A stretch of 12,154 nucleotides of DNA from CAYSRJ01 sp964525675 (GTDB lineage: Bacteria > Spirochaetota > B62-G9 > DRHN01). The stretch covers positions 1-12,154 of the forward strand of contig CAZGJW010000087.1 of the NCBI GenBank assembly GCA_964525675.1, written 5' to 3'. The position numbers and the translations under genes are program-made. How positions within the stretch are numbered: position 1 is the first letter of the stretch; the number at the start of each line of letters is the position of its first letter. The notes under the pieces are model-generated. The model searched no databases. It was not told the DNA's origin and worked only from the letters and a program-made list of their open reading frames with translations. Shown in pieces: positions 1 to 6,885 of the stretch.

Positions 1-243
1 TGTTGCCTTCAGCTCCGGGGGAGAGTTCCAGGCGATGTTCGGCTTTACCACCACGGTATCGCCCGGTTTCACATACCTGTTGATTCCGCCGACGAGACGG
101 ACCGCTTCGGCGGTTGCACGTTCATAATCAGCTCCCTTTGCGATCCCTACATCATAACCGGAAAGGCTCTCGGGAAAAAGCCTTCGTGCGGTCAGATAGA
201 AACCGGTACCCAGGGCTGCTTTCAGGAAATCTCTTCTTTTCAT
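1..243 (-). CDS. DUF362-type protein with Tat signal, N-terminal part (runs off the left edge)
   Basis: The first 81 codons of a leftward gene are visible, with no stop. The N-terminus KRRDFLKAALGTG is a twin-arginine signal (R3, R4, then x-F-L-K) followed by a short apolar stretch, so a folded, probably cofactor-bearing protein exported by Tat is likely. Further in, VKPGDTVVVKPNIAWNSPPE (about residues 57-76) matches the opening of DUF362 domains, which typically read GD-x-V-x-[IV]KPN. DUF362 proteins are poorly characterised and are often linked to iron-sulfur or ferredoxin modules; whether such a module follows lies outside the window. The ATG at 243 is chosen because it directly precedes the Tat motif. 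No clear ribosome binding site is visible upstream (GTAAATCT). It is transcribed away from the aldo/keto reductase. Family assignment is by motif only. Confidence 0.72.
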   Translation of the reverse strand, partial: MKRRDFLKAALGTGFYLTARRLFPESLSGYDVGIAKGADYERATAEAVRLVGGINRYVKPGDTVVVKPNIAWNSPPELKAT

Positions 244-326
244 AGATTTACAAATATACCATATCCATGATTAAAAGTAAAAATAATAATATTATAATTT
301 TGATATGGCTTCATCATTCTAGTTTT

Positions 327-355
327 ATAACATAAATTGTAGTTTTATTACTCAA
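327..355 (-). promoter_or_regulatory. Candidate sigma70-type promoter for the DUF362 gene
   Basis: On the minus strand TTGAGT (355-350) is followed after 17 nt by TGTTAT (332-327), in a very AT-rich stretch upstream of the ATG at 243. The -10 box is poor and AT-rich DNA gives chance matches, so this is weak. Confidence 0.25.
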
Positions 356-383
356 AAAACATGCCGCATCCACGGCCTTTTGA

Positions 384-412
384 TTGACACCTGTGGAGCA
401 GAAGGGTATCGT
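384..412 (+). promoter_or_regulatory. Candidate sigma70-type promoter for the aldo/keto reductase
   Basis: A perfect TTGACA (384-389) is followed after exactly 17 nt by TATCGT (407-412). Transcription would start near 419, giving a leader of about 118 nt before the ATG at 537. A small CCTGT/ACAGG inverted repeat (473-488) lies in that leader and has no clear role. Nothing else was recognised in the 244-536 spacer. Confidence 0.5.
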
Positions 413-536
413 ATGTGTTGAAGTGGTTTACAATTATGAAGAAAACCGATGTCGTGGGATATTGTTAGTTCTCCTGTTTTCATACAGGCAGGACAAACCG
501 ATCCCGCCGTTCTGGAGAAAAGAGAAAGGAGATTCC

Positions 537-1358
537 ATGCAGTACAAACCGCTATACAATGGAAAGAAACTGCCGGTAATAGGGCTCGGCACCTGGAAGA
601 TAGGGGGCCAGATGACACCGGATTACTCCCATGACGGGGAGGCTGTCGCTCTCGTACGGAAGGCGATAGAGATGGGGTATTCACATATCGATACTGCGCA
701 GATGTACGGCGGCGGGCATACCGAGGAGGTTGTCGGCAGGGCGATAAAGCCCTTCAACCGGGATGATCTGTTCATCACCACGAAGATCTGGAGCAACAAT
801 CTCAGGTATGATGATGTGCTGCGCGAGTTCGATACGAGCCTGAAAAAATTGGACACCGATTACGTTGATCTGTTTCTCATTCACTGGCCGAATCCGACCA
901 TTCCCCTGAAGGAGACATTCAGGGCATTCAATGAAATTGTAAAAAGTGGTCGTGTAAAATACGTAGGTGTGAGCAATTTCGGCATTAAACAGCTTAAGAA
1001 GGCGCAAGCTCTCTCAGATATTCCGATTGCAGCAAACCAGGTGGAATACAGCATTCTGACCCGCGACCCTGAAAGAACCGGACTGCTGGATTACTGTAGA
1101 GAAAATAAAATAATTCTTACCGCCTATGAACCGCTCGGGAAGGGCAGGGTGTTTTACAACGGGGATCTGCAGCGTATAGCCGCGGCAAGTGGTGAAACCC
1201 CTGCCCGGCTCGCCCTGTGCTGGCTCATCAGGAAGCCCGGAGTGATCACCATACCCATGTCCTCAAAGGTGGAGCACCTGAGTGAGAATCTAAAGGCCGC
1301 CGACCTTGATCTACCGGCGGAAATCATGGAGAAACTTGATGGGCTGGGACATGTATAG
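537..1358 (+). CDS. Aldo/keto reductase (NADPH-dependent)
   Basis: A 273-aa (beta/alpha)8 oxidoreductase that should reduce aldehydes or ketones with NAD(P)H in the cytosol. The catalytic tetrad is complete: D52 and Y57 in HIDTAQMYGGG, K83 in ITTKIW, and H116 in LIHWP. GVSNF and NQVEYS, which bind cofactor, also match. The block GTWKIGGQMTPDYSHD near the start, with its extra PDYS segment, recalls aldo/keto reductases I associate with archaea and thermophiles; this is memory, not an alignment. The reading frame stays open upstream to 384, but the ATG at 537 is preferred: it has AAAGGAG 7-8 nt before it and it begins the conserved N-terminal beta-hairpin. The gene appears to be monocistronic and ends 12 bp from the convergent rlmN. 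Family is certain; the substrate is not predictable. Confidence 0.93.
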   Translation: MQYKPLYNGKKLPVIGLGTWKIGGQMTPDYSHDGEAVALVRKAIEMGYSHIDTAQMYGGGHTEEVVGRAIKPFNRDDLFITTKIWSNNLRYDDVLREFDTSLKKLDTDYVDLFLIHWPNPTIPLKETFRAFNEIVKSGRVKYVGVSNFGIKQLKKAQALSDIPIAANQVEYSILTRDPERTGLLDYCRENKIILTAYEPLGKGRVFYNGDLQRIAAASGETPARLALCWLIRKPGVITIPMSSKVEHLSENLKAADLDLPAEIMEKLDGLGHV

Positions 1359-1370
1359 GTGACGGCGTTT

Positions 1371-2474
1371 TTATGCACCGTTCTCTGATATTGTATGCCA
1401 TACAAGCTGGCCGCATGCCGCCGCAATATCGTTTCCACGCCTGTACCGCTCGCTGACACGAACCCCGGAAGCTGAGAGTATTTGCTTGAATGCCATGATC
1501 CTCCCTGCTGTCGGGGTCTGAAACGTTTGAAAAGCAGATGCCTGAGGAGGAGGAGCCTGGACCTTGCGTGGGCCGCTTCTGTTGTACCTGATGATATTTA
1601 TGTGGGCGTTTGCATCCCGGGCAAACCGGGCAAGGGCATCGGCATCCTCTTCTGAATCATTGACGCCGGACATAAGGGTATACTCCAGGGTCACACGCCG
1701 CTTTGTCTTTTCATGATAGTGCTGAACTGCCTTCTTCAACCTGGCAAGGTTGTTTGCAGGTGATAACGGGATGATAGTCTTCCTCTTTTTTTCAAATATC
1801 GAACCGATGGATACGGCGAGTCTCGGCCTCAGCCCGGAATCGGCAAGGTCGTATATCTTTTTCACGATGCCGCAGGTGGACACAGTGATGCGCCTTGGAG
1901 AGAATCCCGACTCCATTAAAAGACCGATGCTCTTCAAAACTTCATCATAATTTAAAAGGGGTTCACCCATTCCCATAAACAGAATGCTGTCGGGTTTTCC
2001 GTAAAGCCTCTCGAGCGAAAGAACCTGATTGACGATCTCGCCTGACCAGAGATTCCTGGCCAATCCTCGAGCTCCTGTTGCGCAGTAGGCACACCCGACG
2101 GCACACCCTATCTGGCTCGAGATGCAGAAAGACATCCAGCCCCTTTTATCCCTGAGAACAACAACCTCTATACCCATTCCATCCTCTGTAATGAACAGGT
2201 GCTTTTCTGTTTTCCCATCCGCCGAAACGGATGAATCCAAGGTTGTGTAATATCGGAGTGTAAAATCGGAGGAGAGCTGCTGCCGAAGCTCCTTCGGAAT
2301 GTCCGACATCAGTGAAAAGCTCTCTATCTGTCTTTGATACACCCAGGTAAATAGCTGTTTTGCATGAAACGTCCTGAAACTTTTCGATTCGACATATGCG
2401 GCAATTTCAGCGCTTGATAATCCAATGAAGGATTTGCTGCTGAGGTGGTTTTGTATTGATGTTTTTTCGGACAT
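1371..2474 (-). CDS. rlmN: Radical SAM dual-specificity RNA methyltransferase RlmN
   Basis: 367 aa. RlmN methylates C2 of A2503 in 23S rRNA and of A37 in some tRNAs, using a [4Fe-4S] cluster, two SAM molecules and a methyl-cysteine intermediate. The cluster ligands are C124, C128 and C131 in GCAVGCAYC. C117 in CISSQIGC corresponds to the catalytic Cys118 of E. coli, and C354 in AACGQL corresponds to the methyl-carrying Cys355. LFMGMGEPLLNYDEV is the family's SAM-binding GEP segment, and the RGNDIAAACGQL tail is classic. The N-terminal helical domain (about 1-95) matches RlmN. It is the last gene of the leftward unit: the TPR gene stops 4 nt before this ATG, and GGAAGAAG inside that gene's end can serve as the binding site. 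The resistance enzyme Cfr is related, but I see nothing that favours it over RlmN. Confidence 0.93.
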   Translation of the reverse strand: MSEKTSIQNHLSSKSFIGLSSAEIAAYVESKSFRTFHAKQLFTWVYQRQIESFSLMSDIPKELRQQLSSDFTLRYYTTLDSSVSADGKTEKHLFITEDGMGIEVVVLRDKRGWMSFCISSQIGCAVGCAYCATGARGLARNLWSGEIVNQVLSLERLYGKPDSILFMGMGEPLLNYDEVLKSIGLLMESGFSPRRITVSTCGIVKKIYDLADSGLRPRLAVSIGSIFEKKRKTIIPLSPANNLARLKKAVQHYHEKTKRRVTLEYTLMSGVNDSEEDADALARFARDANAHINIIRYNRSGPRKVQAPPPQASAFQTFQTPTAGRIMAFKQILSASGVRVSERYRRGNDIAAACGQLVWHTISENGA

Positions 2475-2478
2475 GGAT

Positions 2479-3588
2479 CTAGCGGCTTCTTCCGGTCAGG
2501 AGTTTGAGCCTGTTTTTCAGATCTTTGTTCTGGATTCCTTTTTTCAATGCCTCGCTGATTATTTCCCTGGCTTTATCCCTGTCACCCAGAGACTGGTAGC
2601 ATTCTGAGAGGAGTATGGTAAGCTGGTAATTCAGACCGGAAAGGTTTTTCAGCTGGTTGAGGTTTTGTATAGCCGCATCGAAGTTGTTCTCCATTTTGTC
2701 TAACATGCTCAACCCGAGAATTGCGTAGTAATCGAAATCCTGCTCGATAGCCTTTTTATAGTAGAACCGGGCGGTTTCGGCGTTTCCGAGGTTTCGATAC
2801 GCATCACCGAGCCTCGTGAGGATTTTTTTGTTCTGCGGATCTGATTTTAAAATCTTCCGCCAGTAATCCGCTGCCTTTTCATACTCGTGCAGGCCCCTGT
2901 AAGAATCCGCAAGGCCGTACAGCGCATAGAAGTTGTTTTCTTCTTTTTCAAGCGCCTTGTAAAAGAATTTGAGCGCTTCATTGTACAGCTTCATTTTTCG
3001 GTAGCAATTTCCTGTGCTCGTCAGGACAATGACATCATCATGCTGAATTTCAATGAGCTGATGCCAGTACGAAAGCGACTCTCTGAAGTTTTTATTCTCA
3101 AAATACAGGTGCCCGAGGCCGGACAGGGCATAGGGGTTCTTTGAATCGATGGACATGGCGCGTTTATAGCACTCTATCGCCTTGTTGAAGTTCTTCGTCT
3201 TCCTGAAGGTGTCGCCGAGTCTGGTGAGAATGGCAATATCATACTCGTTTTCACTGTAGGAAAGGTATTCTTCCCACACCTCTATCGCCTTTGTAAATTT
3301 TTTAGCGCCTCTGTATGTATCGGCGAGGCCGATGAGCGCAAACTTGTTAACCGGATCCACCTTACGCGCCTGCATATAGTACTCCTCGGCCTGGTCATAC
3401 TTTTTTTCCCCTTTGAACACATCCGCGATTCCTACGAGCGCGTAGATATTTTTCTTGTCGATTTCGAGAATTGTTCTAAACTCGCTCTCTGCCTCTCTGA
3501 ATCGCCTTTCTTTCAGGTGGTGGTACGCCGTTTTTGAGATTTCAGGAATTTTTTTCCATTCTTCGTACTCTTTTGTACTTTTTTTCAT
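2479..3588 (-). CDS. TPR-repeat protein (about ten tetratricopeptide repeats)
   Basis: 369 aa made almost wholly of 34-36-residue helical repeats spanning about residues 14-353, with no signal peptide, membrane segment or enzymatic domain, so it is probably a cytosolic scaffold. TPR consensus positions (W/Y4, G8, Y11, A20, P32) recur, for example ALIGLADTYRG at 84-94 and ILTRLGDAYRN at 256-266. From residue 118 the repeats alternate between an ILTRLGD type and a YALxGLAD type, so the unit is a 68-residue pair and the array probably grew by duplicating pairs. The ATG at 3588 has AAAGGA about 9 nt upstream. It lies 13 nt after the 90-aa gene and 4 nt before rlmN, so the three are probably co-transcribed. 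The partner is unknown. Spirochaetes carry similar proteins, from memory. Confidence 0.9.
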   Translation of the reverse strand: MKKSTKEYEEWKKIPEISKTAYHHLKERRFREAESEFRTILEIDKKNIYALVGIADVFKGEKKYDQAEEYYMQARKVDPVNKFALIGLADTYRGAKKFTKAIEVWEEYLSYSENEYDIAILTRLGDTFRKTKNFNKAIECYKRAMSIDSKNPYALSGLGHLYFENKNFRESLSYWHQLIEIQHDDVIVLTSTGNCYRKMKLYNEALKFFYKALEKEENNFYALYGLADSYRGLHEYEKAADYWRKILKSDPQNKKILTRLGDAYRNLGNAETARFYYKKAIEQDFDYYAILGLSMLDKMENNFDAAIQNLNQLKNLSGLNYQLTILLSECYQSLGDRDKAREIISEALKKGIQNKDLKNRLKLLTGRSR

Positions 3589-3601
3589 TACATTTTTCCT
3601 T

Positions 3602-3874
3602 TCATCCTTCGCTGAGCCACTTTTTCAATACGGCGACAATTCTTTCTGTAAGTTCACTGATCCGCTTCTCGTATTTTGCCTCGATATAAAAATGGAGCGC
3701 CTTCAGCGGTTTTTTTTTATCGAAATAGTAGTAATCTCCGACCCTGATAAGCCCGTCTTTGTAGGACGTGGTAACGAATATCTTGGCCGCTTTTTCAATA
3801 TCCCCGTTGTTGAACAGTTCATTTCCTTTTCTGATGAGAACGAGCCTCTCTTTCGGGGTCAGTACTTTGTTCAT
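3602..3874 (-). CDS. Conserved-looking small hypothetical protein, possibly a TPR-like helical hairpin
   Basis: 90 aa from the ATG at 3874. The sequence (LTPKERLVLIRKGNELFNNGDIEKAAKIF, split here as LTPKERLVLI and KGNELFNNGDIEKAAKIF) looks like one TPR-type helix pair, with G, A and N/D spacing as in TPRs. It is followed by GLIRVGDYYYFDKKKPLKAL, which looks like a second such pair. There is no signal or membrane segment. It is the first gene of the leftward unit and its content fits the TPR protein next to it. A TTG at 3931 would give a 109-aa version; the ATG is preferred because the extra 19 residues look like AT-rich leader, although neither start has a good ribosome binding site. I recall similar small proteins beside TPR genes in spirochaetes. 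Function unknown. Confidence 0.78.
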   Translation of the reverse strand: MNKVLTPKERLVLIRKGNELFNNGDIEKAAKIFVTTSYKDGLIRVGDYYYFDKKKPLKALHFYIEAKYEKRISELTERIVAVLKKWLSEG

Positions 3875-3932
3875 AAATATGGTTTTATCAATTAGGATTT
3901 TGGTATTTTGTACCAGAATTTTTATGTTCAAA

Positions 3933-3947
3933 TGACTTATTACGTCA
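3933..3947. promoter_or_regulatory. Near-palindrome TGAC-N-TA-T-TA-N-GTCA, possible operator
   Basis: TGACTTATTACGTCA has 6-bp arms with a single mismatched pair around a central T. It lies upstream of the leftward unit and just downstream of that unit's candidate start site. Its size and symmetry fit a dimeric repressor site, but no regulator is encoded here and the match could be chance. Confidence 0.22.
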
Positions 3948-3959
3948 CAATTACCTATT

Positions 3960-4043
3960 ATTACATTCTATAGGTAAAAACCATTAGACAAGTGTCGGTT
4001 TGACCTTTTACGATTGAAATTTTACTTGCCTATAAAATGTAAT
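3960..4043. repeat. Imperfect inverted repeat in the divergent spacer
   Basis: The left arm is 3960-3979 (ATTACATTCTATAGGTAAAA). The right arm, 4020-4043, is its reverse complement apart from one substitution and a 4-nt CAAG insertion. The arms share a 15-bp block with 14 matches, then TAAAA. The roughly 40-bp centre is not symmetric. The left arm contains the -10 candidate of the leftward promoter, so the element may be an operator pair or a cruciform/attenuation structure. It may also be a remnant of a small mobile repeat; no target duplication was seen. Confidence 0.5.
3965..3991 (-). promoter_or_regulatory. Candidate promoter for the 90-aa/TPR/rlmN unit
   Basis: On the minus strand TTGTCT (3991-3986) precedes TAGAAT (3970-3965) with a 15-nt spacer. 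The boxes are fair but the spacing is short. It would give a leader of about 85 nt. It is the best match found in this spacer for the leftward genes. Confidence 0.27.
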
Positions 4044-4228
4044 CCTTTTTCGGGTATTTTTCAATAGGGGTTGCTCCAACCACCATGTAAAATACAAAAG
4101 TAGATGGAAATTGAATGTTTTAAAGTTTATCAAATAGGGGACTGGAACAGCCAGGTCAATGGATTTTAATTATGGTTTTATCATTCATGGATGAAATACT
4201 ATCGATCGGGTAAAATATTGCAATAAAA

Positions 4229-4257
4229 TTGACTCTAAAATAGAGCGGGTATACTAT
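4229..4257 (+). promoter_or_regulatory. Candidate sigma70-type promoter for the rsmE operon
   Basis: TTGACT (4229-4234) is followed by TATACT (4250-4255, 15-nt spacer) or, with ideal 17-nt spacing, TACTAT (4252-4257). Transcription would start around 4262-4264, only 5-7 nt before the rsmE ATG at 4269, so the mRNA would be nearly leaderless. GGGGG at 4260-4264 could otherwise act as a weak binding site for transcripts starting further upstream. The rest of the 3875-4268 spacer is AT-rich and holds no gene that I can support. Confidence 0.5.
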
Positions 4258-4268
4258 ATGGGGGCACC

Positions 4269-5015
4269 ATGCAGAACATTTTCCTACAGACGTATCGGGA
4301 AGAGGATCAGCTTGTTTTCATAGAGGGAAAAGACTATCACCACCTCAAAAACGTCCGGCGCATAAAAAAGGGAGATATAATAGAAGCGGTGCTCGGGGAA
4401 AAGAAGGCGCGGCTTCTCGTTTTCAGTATTGAAAAGAAGCGGATTATCTGCACAGTCGCCGGTACGAGAAAGATTAAAGGCGGCTGGCATACAACTATTA
4501 GTGTCTATCAGGGTTTTCTCAAAGCGTGGAAGATGGATTCCCTCGTGGCACGGCTTGCAGAACTGGGTGTTCGGACGTTTGTGCCTCTCATAACGAGCAG
4601 ATCGATTCCGCGTGGAGATACGGGTGTGTCCAGAATGGAGCGCTGGCGGCGGCTTTCAAGGGAAGGTGCGAAGGTTTCAGGAAGTGAAGAGCAGATGGAG
4701 ATTTCACCGCCGGCTTTTTTTGTGGATGCGTGTAGAAACTTGAATAAAACGGAAAACGAAGTTATCATAATTTTTTGTGCCGGTGATTCAGATGTACATA
4801 TTAAACCTTATCTCGAATCTATTTCGGCCGCTGATATCTCATTTCATCTTTTTTTCGGACCCGAAGGTGGATTTACAGTGGACGAGGTTCAGACAGTAAA
4901 AGACGCCGGTGGAATAGCACTGACAATGGGGAATTTTATTATGAAATCGGATACCGCGGCCCTGGTCGGGACCGGTTTTATCCGTACTTACTATTCAGGG
5001 ATGGTTGGAACATGA
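4269..5015 (+). CDS. rsmE: 16S rRNA (uracil-1498-N3)-methyltransferase RsmE
   Basis: 248 aa, the usual family length. RsmE methylates N3 of U1498 in 16S rRNA of the small subunit using SAM, and is a SPOUT (knotted) enzyme acting as a dimer. Visible are the PUA-like N-terminal domain (HHLKNVRRIKKGD, 24-36), the linker motif QGFLKAWKMD (81-90), ELGVRTFVPLITSRS (98-112) and the SAM-binding GPEGGFTVDE (197-206). The final knot motif, normally LG-x-x-ILR-x-ETA, reads MGNFIMKSDTA (220-230), so the usual Arg and Glu have become Lys and Ser/Asp; this is a mild divergence. It heads an operon: its TGA overlaps the next ATG by 4 nt (ATGA). Its placement before sugar-enzyme homologues probably reflects shared transcription rather than shared function. 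Confidence 0.9.
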   Translation: MQNIFLQTYREEDQLVFIEGKDYHHLKNVRRIKKGDIIEAVLGEKKARLLVFSIEKKRIICTVAGTRKIKGGWHTTISVYQGFLKAWKMDSLVARLAELGVRTFVPLITSRSIPRGDTGVSRMERWRRLSREGAKVSGSEEQMEISPPAFFVDACRNLNKTENEVIIIFCAGDSDVHIKPYLESISAADISFHLFFGPEGGFTVDEVQTVKDAGGIALTMGNFIMKSDTAALVGTGFIRTYYSGMVGT

Positions 5016-5749
5016 AGAGGGATCGTATTCTCGGCATACCGTTTGATGCAGTTCGAACGGAAGATGTACTGAAATCGACGGAAAGATTCCACATGGATGA
5101 AAAAAGTCGTGTCATCGTTTTTCTGTCCCTTCCAACTCTCATGATGGCAAGAAGAAAAAAGCTGTTACGCATTTTTTTAGAAGAAGCAGACATCATAATC
5201 CCGAGCGGAAAAAGCATATTTCGTGCCGCCAAACTCTTAAAGAAAACTGTTGCAGAGAAAATAGACCCTTCGCAGTTTGTCAAACGGCTTTTAATGCAGT
5301 CTGTCGAGCTGAATAAATCTGTGTATTTTCTCGGAGGCAGAGGCACAACCGTAGATCGGGCATACACAAACCTGAAAAAAGAAATACCGAAACTGTTCGT
5401 TGTCGGTCGATACAGGGGGGATTATCCCAAAAAAAACCATGAAGATATCGTGACGGCAATAGGGAAGGCTTCTCCAGATTATTTTTTTATCGGCCTTGGC
5501 TCACCGCACGAGGTAAACTGGGTCGAAGCGAATAGAAATCACGTTAATGCGGGAATCACTATACTTGTAGGCCGACTCTTCGATGTGTTTGCGGGTACAG
5601 TTAAAAAAAGATACTGGAAATATGTTGAACCCCAAAGGGCGGTATTGCGGGAGATTCCTCAACCGGGTCCTTTCCGCAGACTGTTCTGGCTACCTGTTTT
5701 TTTTATATTAGTATGTTTTGAGAGGTTGTTCTGGAAGCATCGACCATGA
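5012..5749 (+). CDS. WecG/TagA/CpsF-family glycosyltransferase homologue with altered active site
   Basis: 245 aa. The GT26 family transfers sugars such as ManNAc from UDP donors to lipid-linked acceptors during wall teichoic acid or enterobacterial common antigen synthesis. The fold is recognisable from VYFLGGRGTTVDRAYTNLKK (104-123), LFVVGRYRGDYPKK (128-141) and DYFFIGLGSPHEVNWVEA (156-173). Catalytic signatures are changed. The LPDG motif carrying the presumed base Asp reads IPSG, with Ser at residue 65. PKQE reads PHEV. The Asn/Thr motif near residue 37 reads FLSLPT. The C-terminal GxxKRAP reads GTVKKRY. An apolar run at 225-237 (FWLPVFFILVCFE) could associate with the membrane. The start overlaps rsmE by 4 nt, and its own end overlaps the next gene by 4 nt. 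Catalysis as in TagA is doubtful. Confidence 0.8.
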   Translation: MKRDRILGIPFDAVRTEDVLKSTERFHMDEKSRVIVFLSLPTLMMARRKKLLRIFLEEADIIIPSGKSIFRAAKLLKKTVAEKIDPSQFVKRLLMQSVELNKSVYFLGGRGTTVDRAYTNLKKEIPKLFVVGRYRGDYPKKNHEDIVTAIGKASPDYFFIGLGSPHEVNWVEANRNHVNAGITILVGRLFDVFAGTVKKRYWKYVEPQRAVLREIPQPGPFRRLFWLPVFFILVCFERLFWKHRP

Positions 5750-6873
5750 AAAATATTACTGTATGTGTCTTTATTAAAAACCTGGAGCCCGGCCTTCTTT
5801 CAATTGCAGACAGGAGAGTTAAATCTCTCGTTACTGTCTTTGGCGGAACGAGAATTATCGATTATTATATAGCGCCCTTTGTCTCTCTTAAGAATGCGAA
5901 AATTTTTGTGTTTGCCGAACGGGATGCGGCTCTAAAAGATCATCTCGTATATACCTACAATACGGGCAGGGTCAGAATTATTGAGGATCCAGATACTTTC
6001 GACGCTTTTTCAAAAATAGTGAATGGGAAGAAGAGAGGCGGTTTTCTCATTATGAGAGCTGACGGTGCTCTTATTGCGGATTGGGTTGAACTGATCCGGC
6101 AGGTGGATGCACTGGTGGAGGGAAGATATTCTTTCAATGCACGGGACGGGCACACATTTGGATTTTACGTCAGCGAAGGAATGCTCCGGCCTCTTTTTAA
6201 CGATCGGGACGGTCTGTCCGGACTGCAGGGAGACATTGACCGGACATGGGATGCGGTGATGGATTGTTTCACCTCCGGGGGGAAGGCCATACATTGCAAG
6301 GCGTGGTATATACCGTTTAAAACCGTTATGGAATACTACAATACACATATGACCCTGCTTAAAAGACTCAAAGACAATATTCAGTTGTTTTCATCCCCAC
6401 TTAGGGCCGTAAAGGACGAAAGCACAACCCGTATTGGAAACGGGGGTTTTGTGAGAAACTCTCACATCTCACCATCGTGCCTCGTTGAGGGTATGGTTGA
6501 TCGTTCAATACTGTTTCCCGGTGTTCGGGTCGGAAGCAATGCGAAGATTATAGACTCGATTGTTATGGAGAATAACTATATCGGCGGTAACGCTGTCGTC
6601 AGGAATTCAATCATATGCGGAAACAGTGAACTGTTTTCAAAGGTTTCGCCGAATATCGGTGAAAAGGCTGTTGTCGGCGGCGAGGATATATCCGGTAGCA
6701 ACAGCGAATATCCCGAGTTTATTCGAGACGGTATAACGCTTATAGGAAGAAATGTGGAGATTCCCAGGAAGTTCAGAGTTTCGGGAAACTGTTTTATTGC
6801 CTCTAATGTGGACAGAGGTGTGCTCAGGGGAAAAGATCGAATACTTGCTGGTCTTTCTGTGCATGCAGGGTAA
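5746..6873 (+). CDS. GlgC/GlgD-like nucleotidyltransferase homologue with left-handed beta-helix tail
   Basis: 375 aa. Family enzymes make ADP-glucose from ATP and glucose-1-phosphate. The N-terminal part resembles GlgC/GlgD after the first loop: SLVTVFGGTRIIDYYIAP (27-44) aligns with the usual VPFGGxYRIIDFxLS. LIMRADGALIADW (101-113) sits where the GlgC Asp motif is expected. From about residue 229 the hexapeptide repeats of a left-handed beta-helix appear, including ILFPGVRVGSNAKIIDSIVM (255-274) and YIGGNAVVRNSIICGN (278-293), closely like the GlgC C-terminal domain. The signature GGxGTRLxPLT and RAKPA nucleotide-binding loop is missing; the first 30 residues read ITVCVFIKNLEPGLLSIADR. Firmicute GlgD is also a catalytically poor regulatory partner of GlgC. 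The 4-nt ATGA overlap suggests translational coupling to the upstream gene. Whether it binds nucleotide is unknown. Confidence 0.78.
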   Translation: MKNITVCVFIKNLEPGLLSIADRRVKSLVTVFGGTRIIDYYIAPFVSLKNAKIFVFAERDAALKDHLVYTYNTGRVRIIEDPDTFDAFSKIVNGKKRGGFLIMRADGALIADWVELIRQVDALVEGRYSFNARDGHTFGFYVSEGMLRPLFNDRDGLSGLQGDIDRTWDAVMDCFTSGGKAIHCKAWYIPFKTVMEYYNTHMTLLKRLKDNIQLFSSPLRAVKDESTTRIGNGGFVRNSHISPSCLVEGMVDRSILFPGVRVGSNAKIIDSIVMENNYIGGNAVVRNSIICGNSELFSKVSPNIGEKAVVGGEDISGSNSEYPEFIRDGITLIGRNVEIPRKFRVSGNCFIASNVDRGVLRGKDRILAGLSVHAG

Positions 6874-6885
6874 AGGCGTAGACAC

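Noticed and set aside
384..536. 51-codon N-terminal extension of the aldo/keto reductase frame starting at TTG 384
   Set aside because: It has no ribosome binding site, unlike the ATG at 537, it lies on a likely promoter, and its residues do not resemble any aldo/keto reductase N-terminus.
1359..1370. Possible bidirectional terminator between the aldo/keto reductase gene and rlmN
   Set aside because: The 12-bp gap and its flanks form only 4-bp stems, with the T-run in the loop rather than after a stem.
3750..5015. Long plus-strand open frames opposite the TPR gene and minus-strand frames opposite rsmE
   Set aside because: They are shadows: no family motifs and poor start contexts, while the opposing frames carry clear domains.
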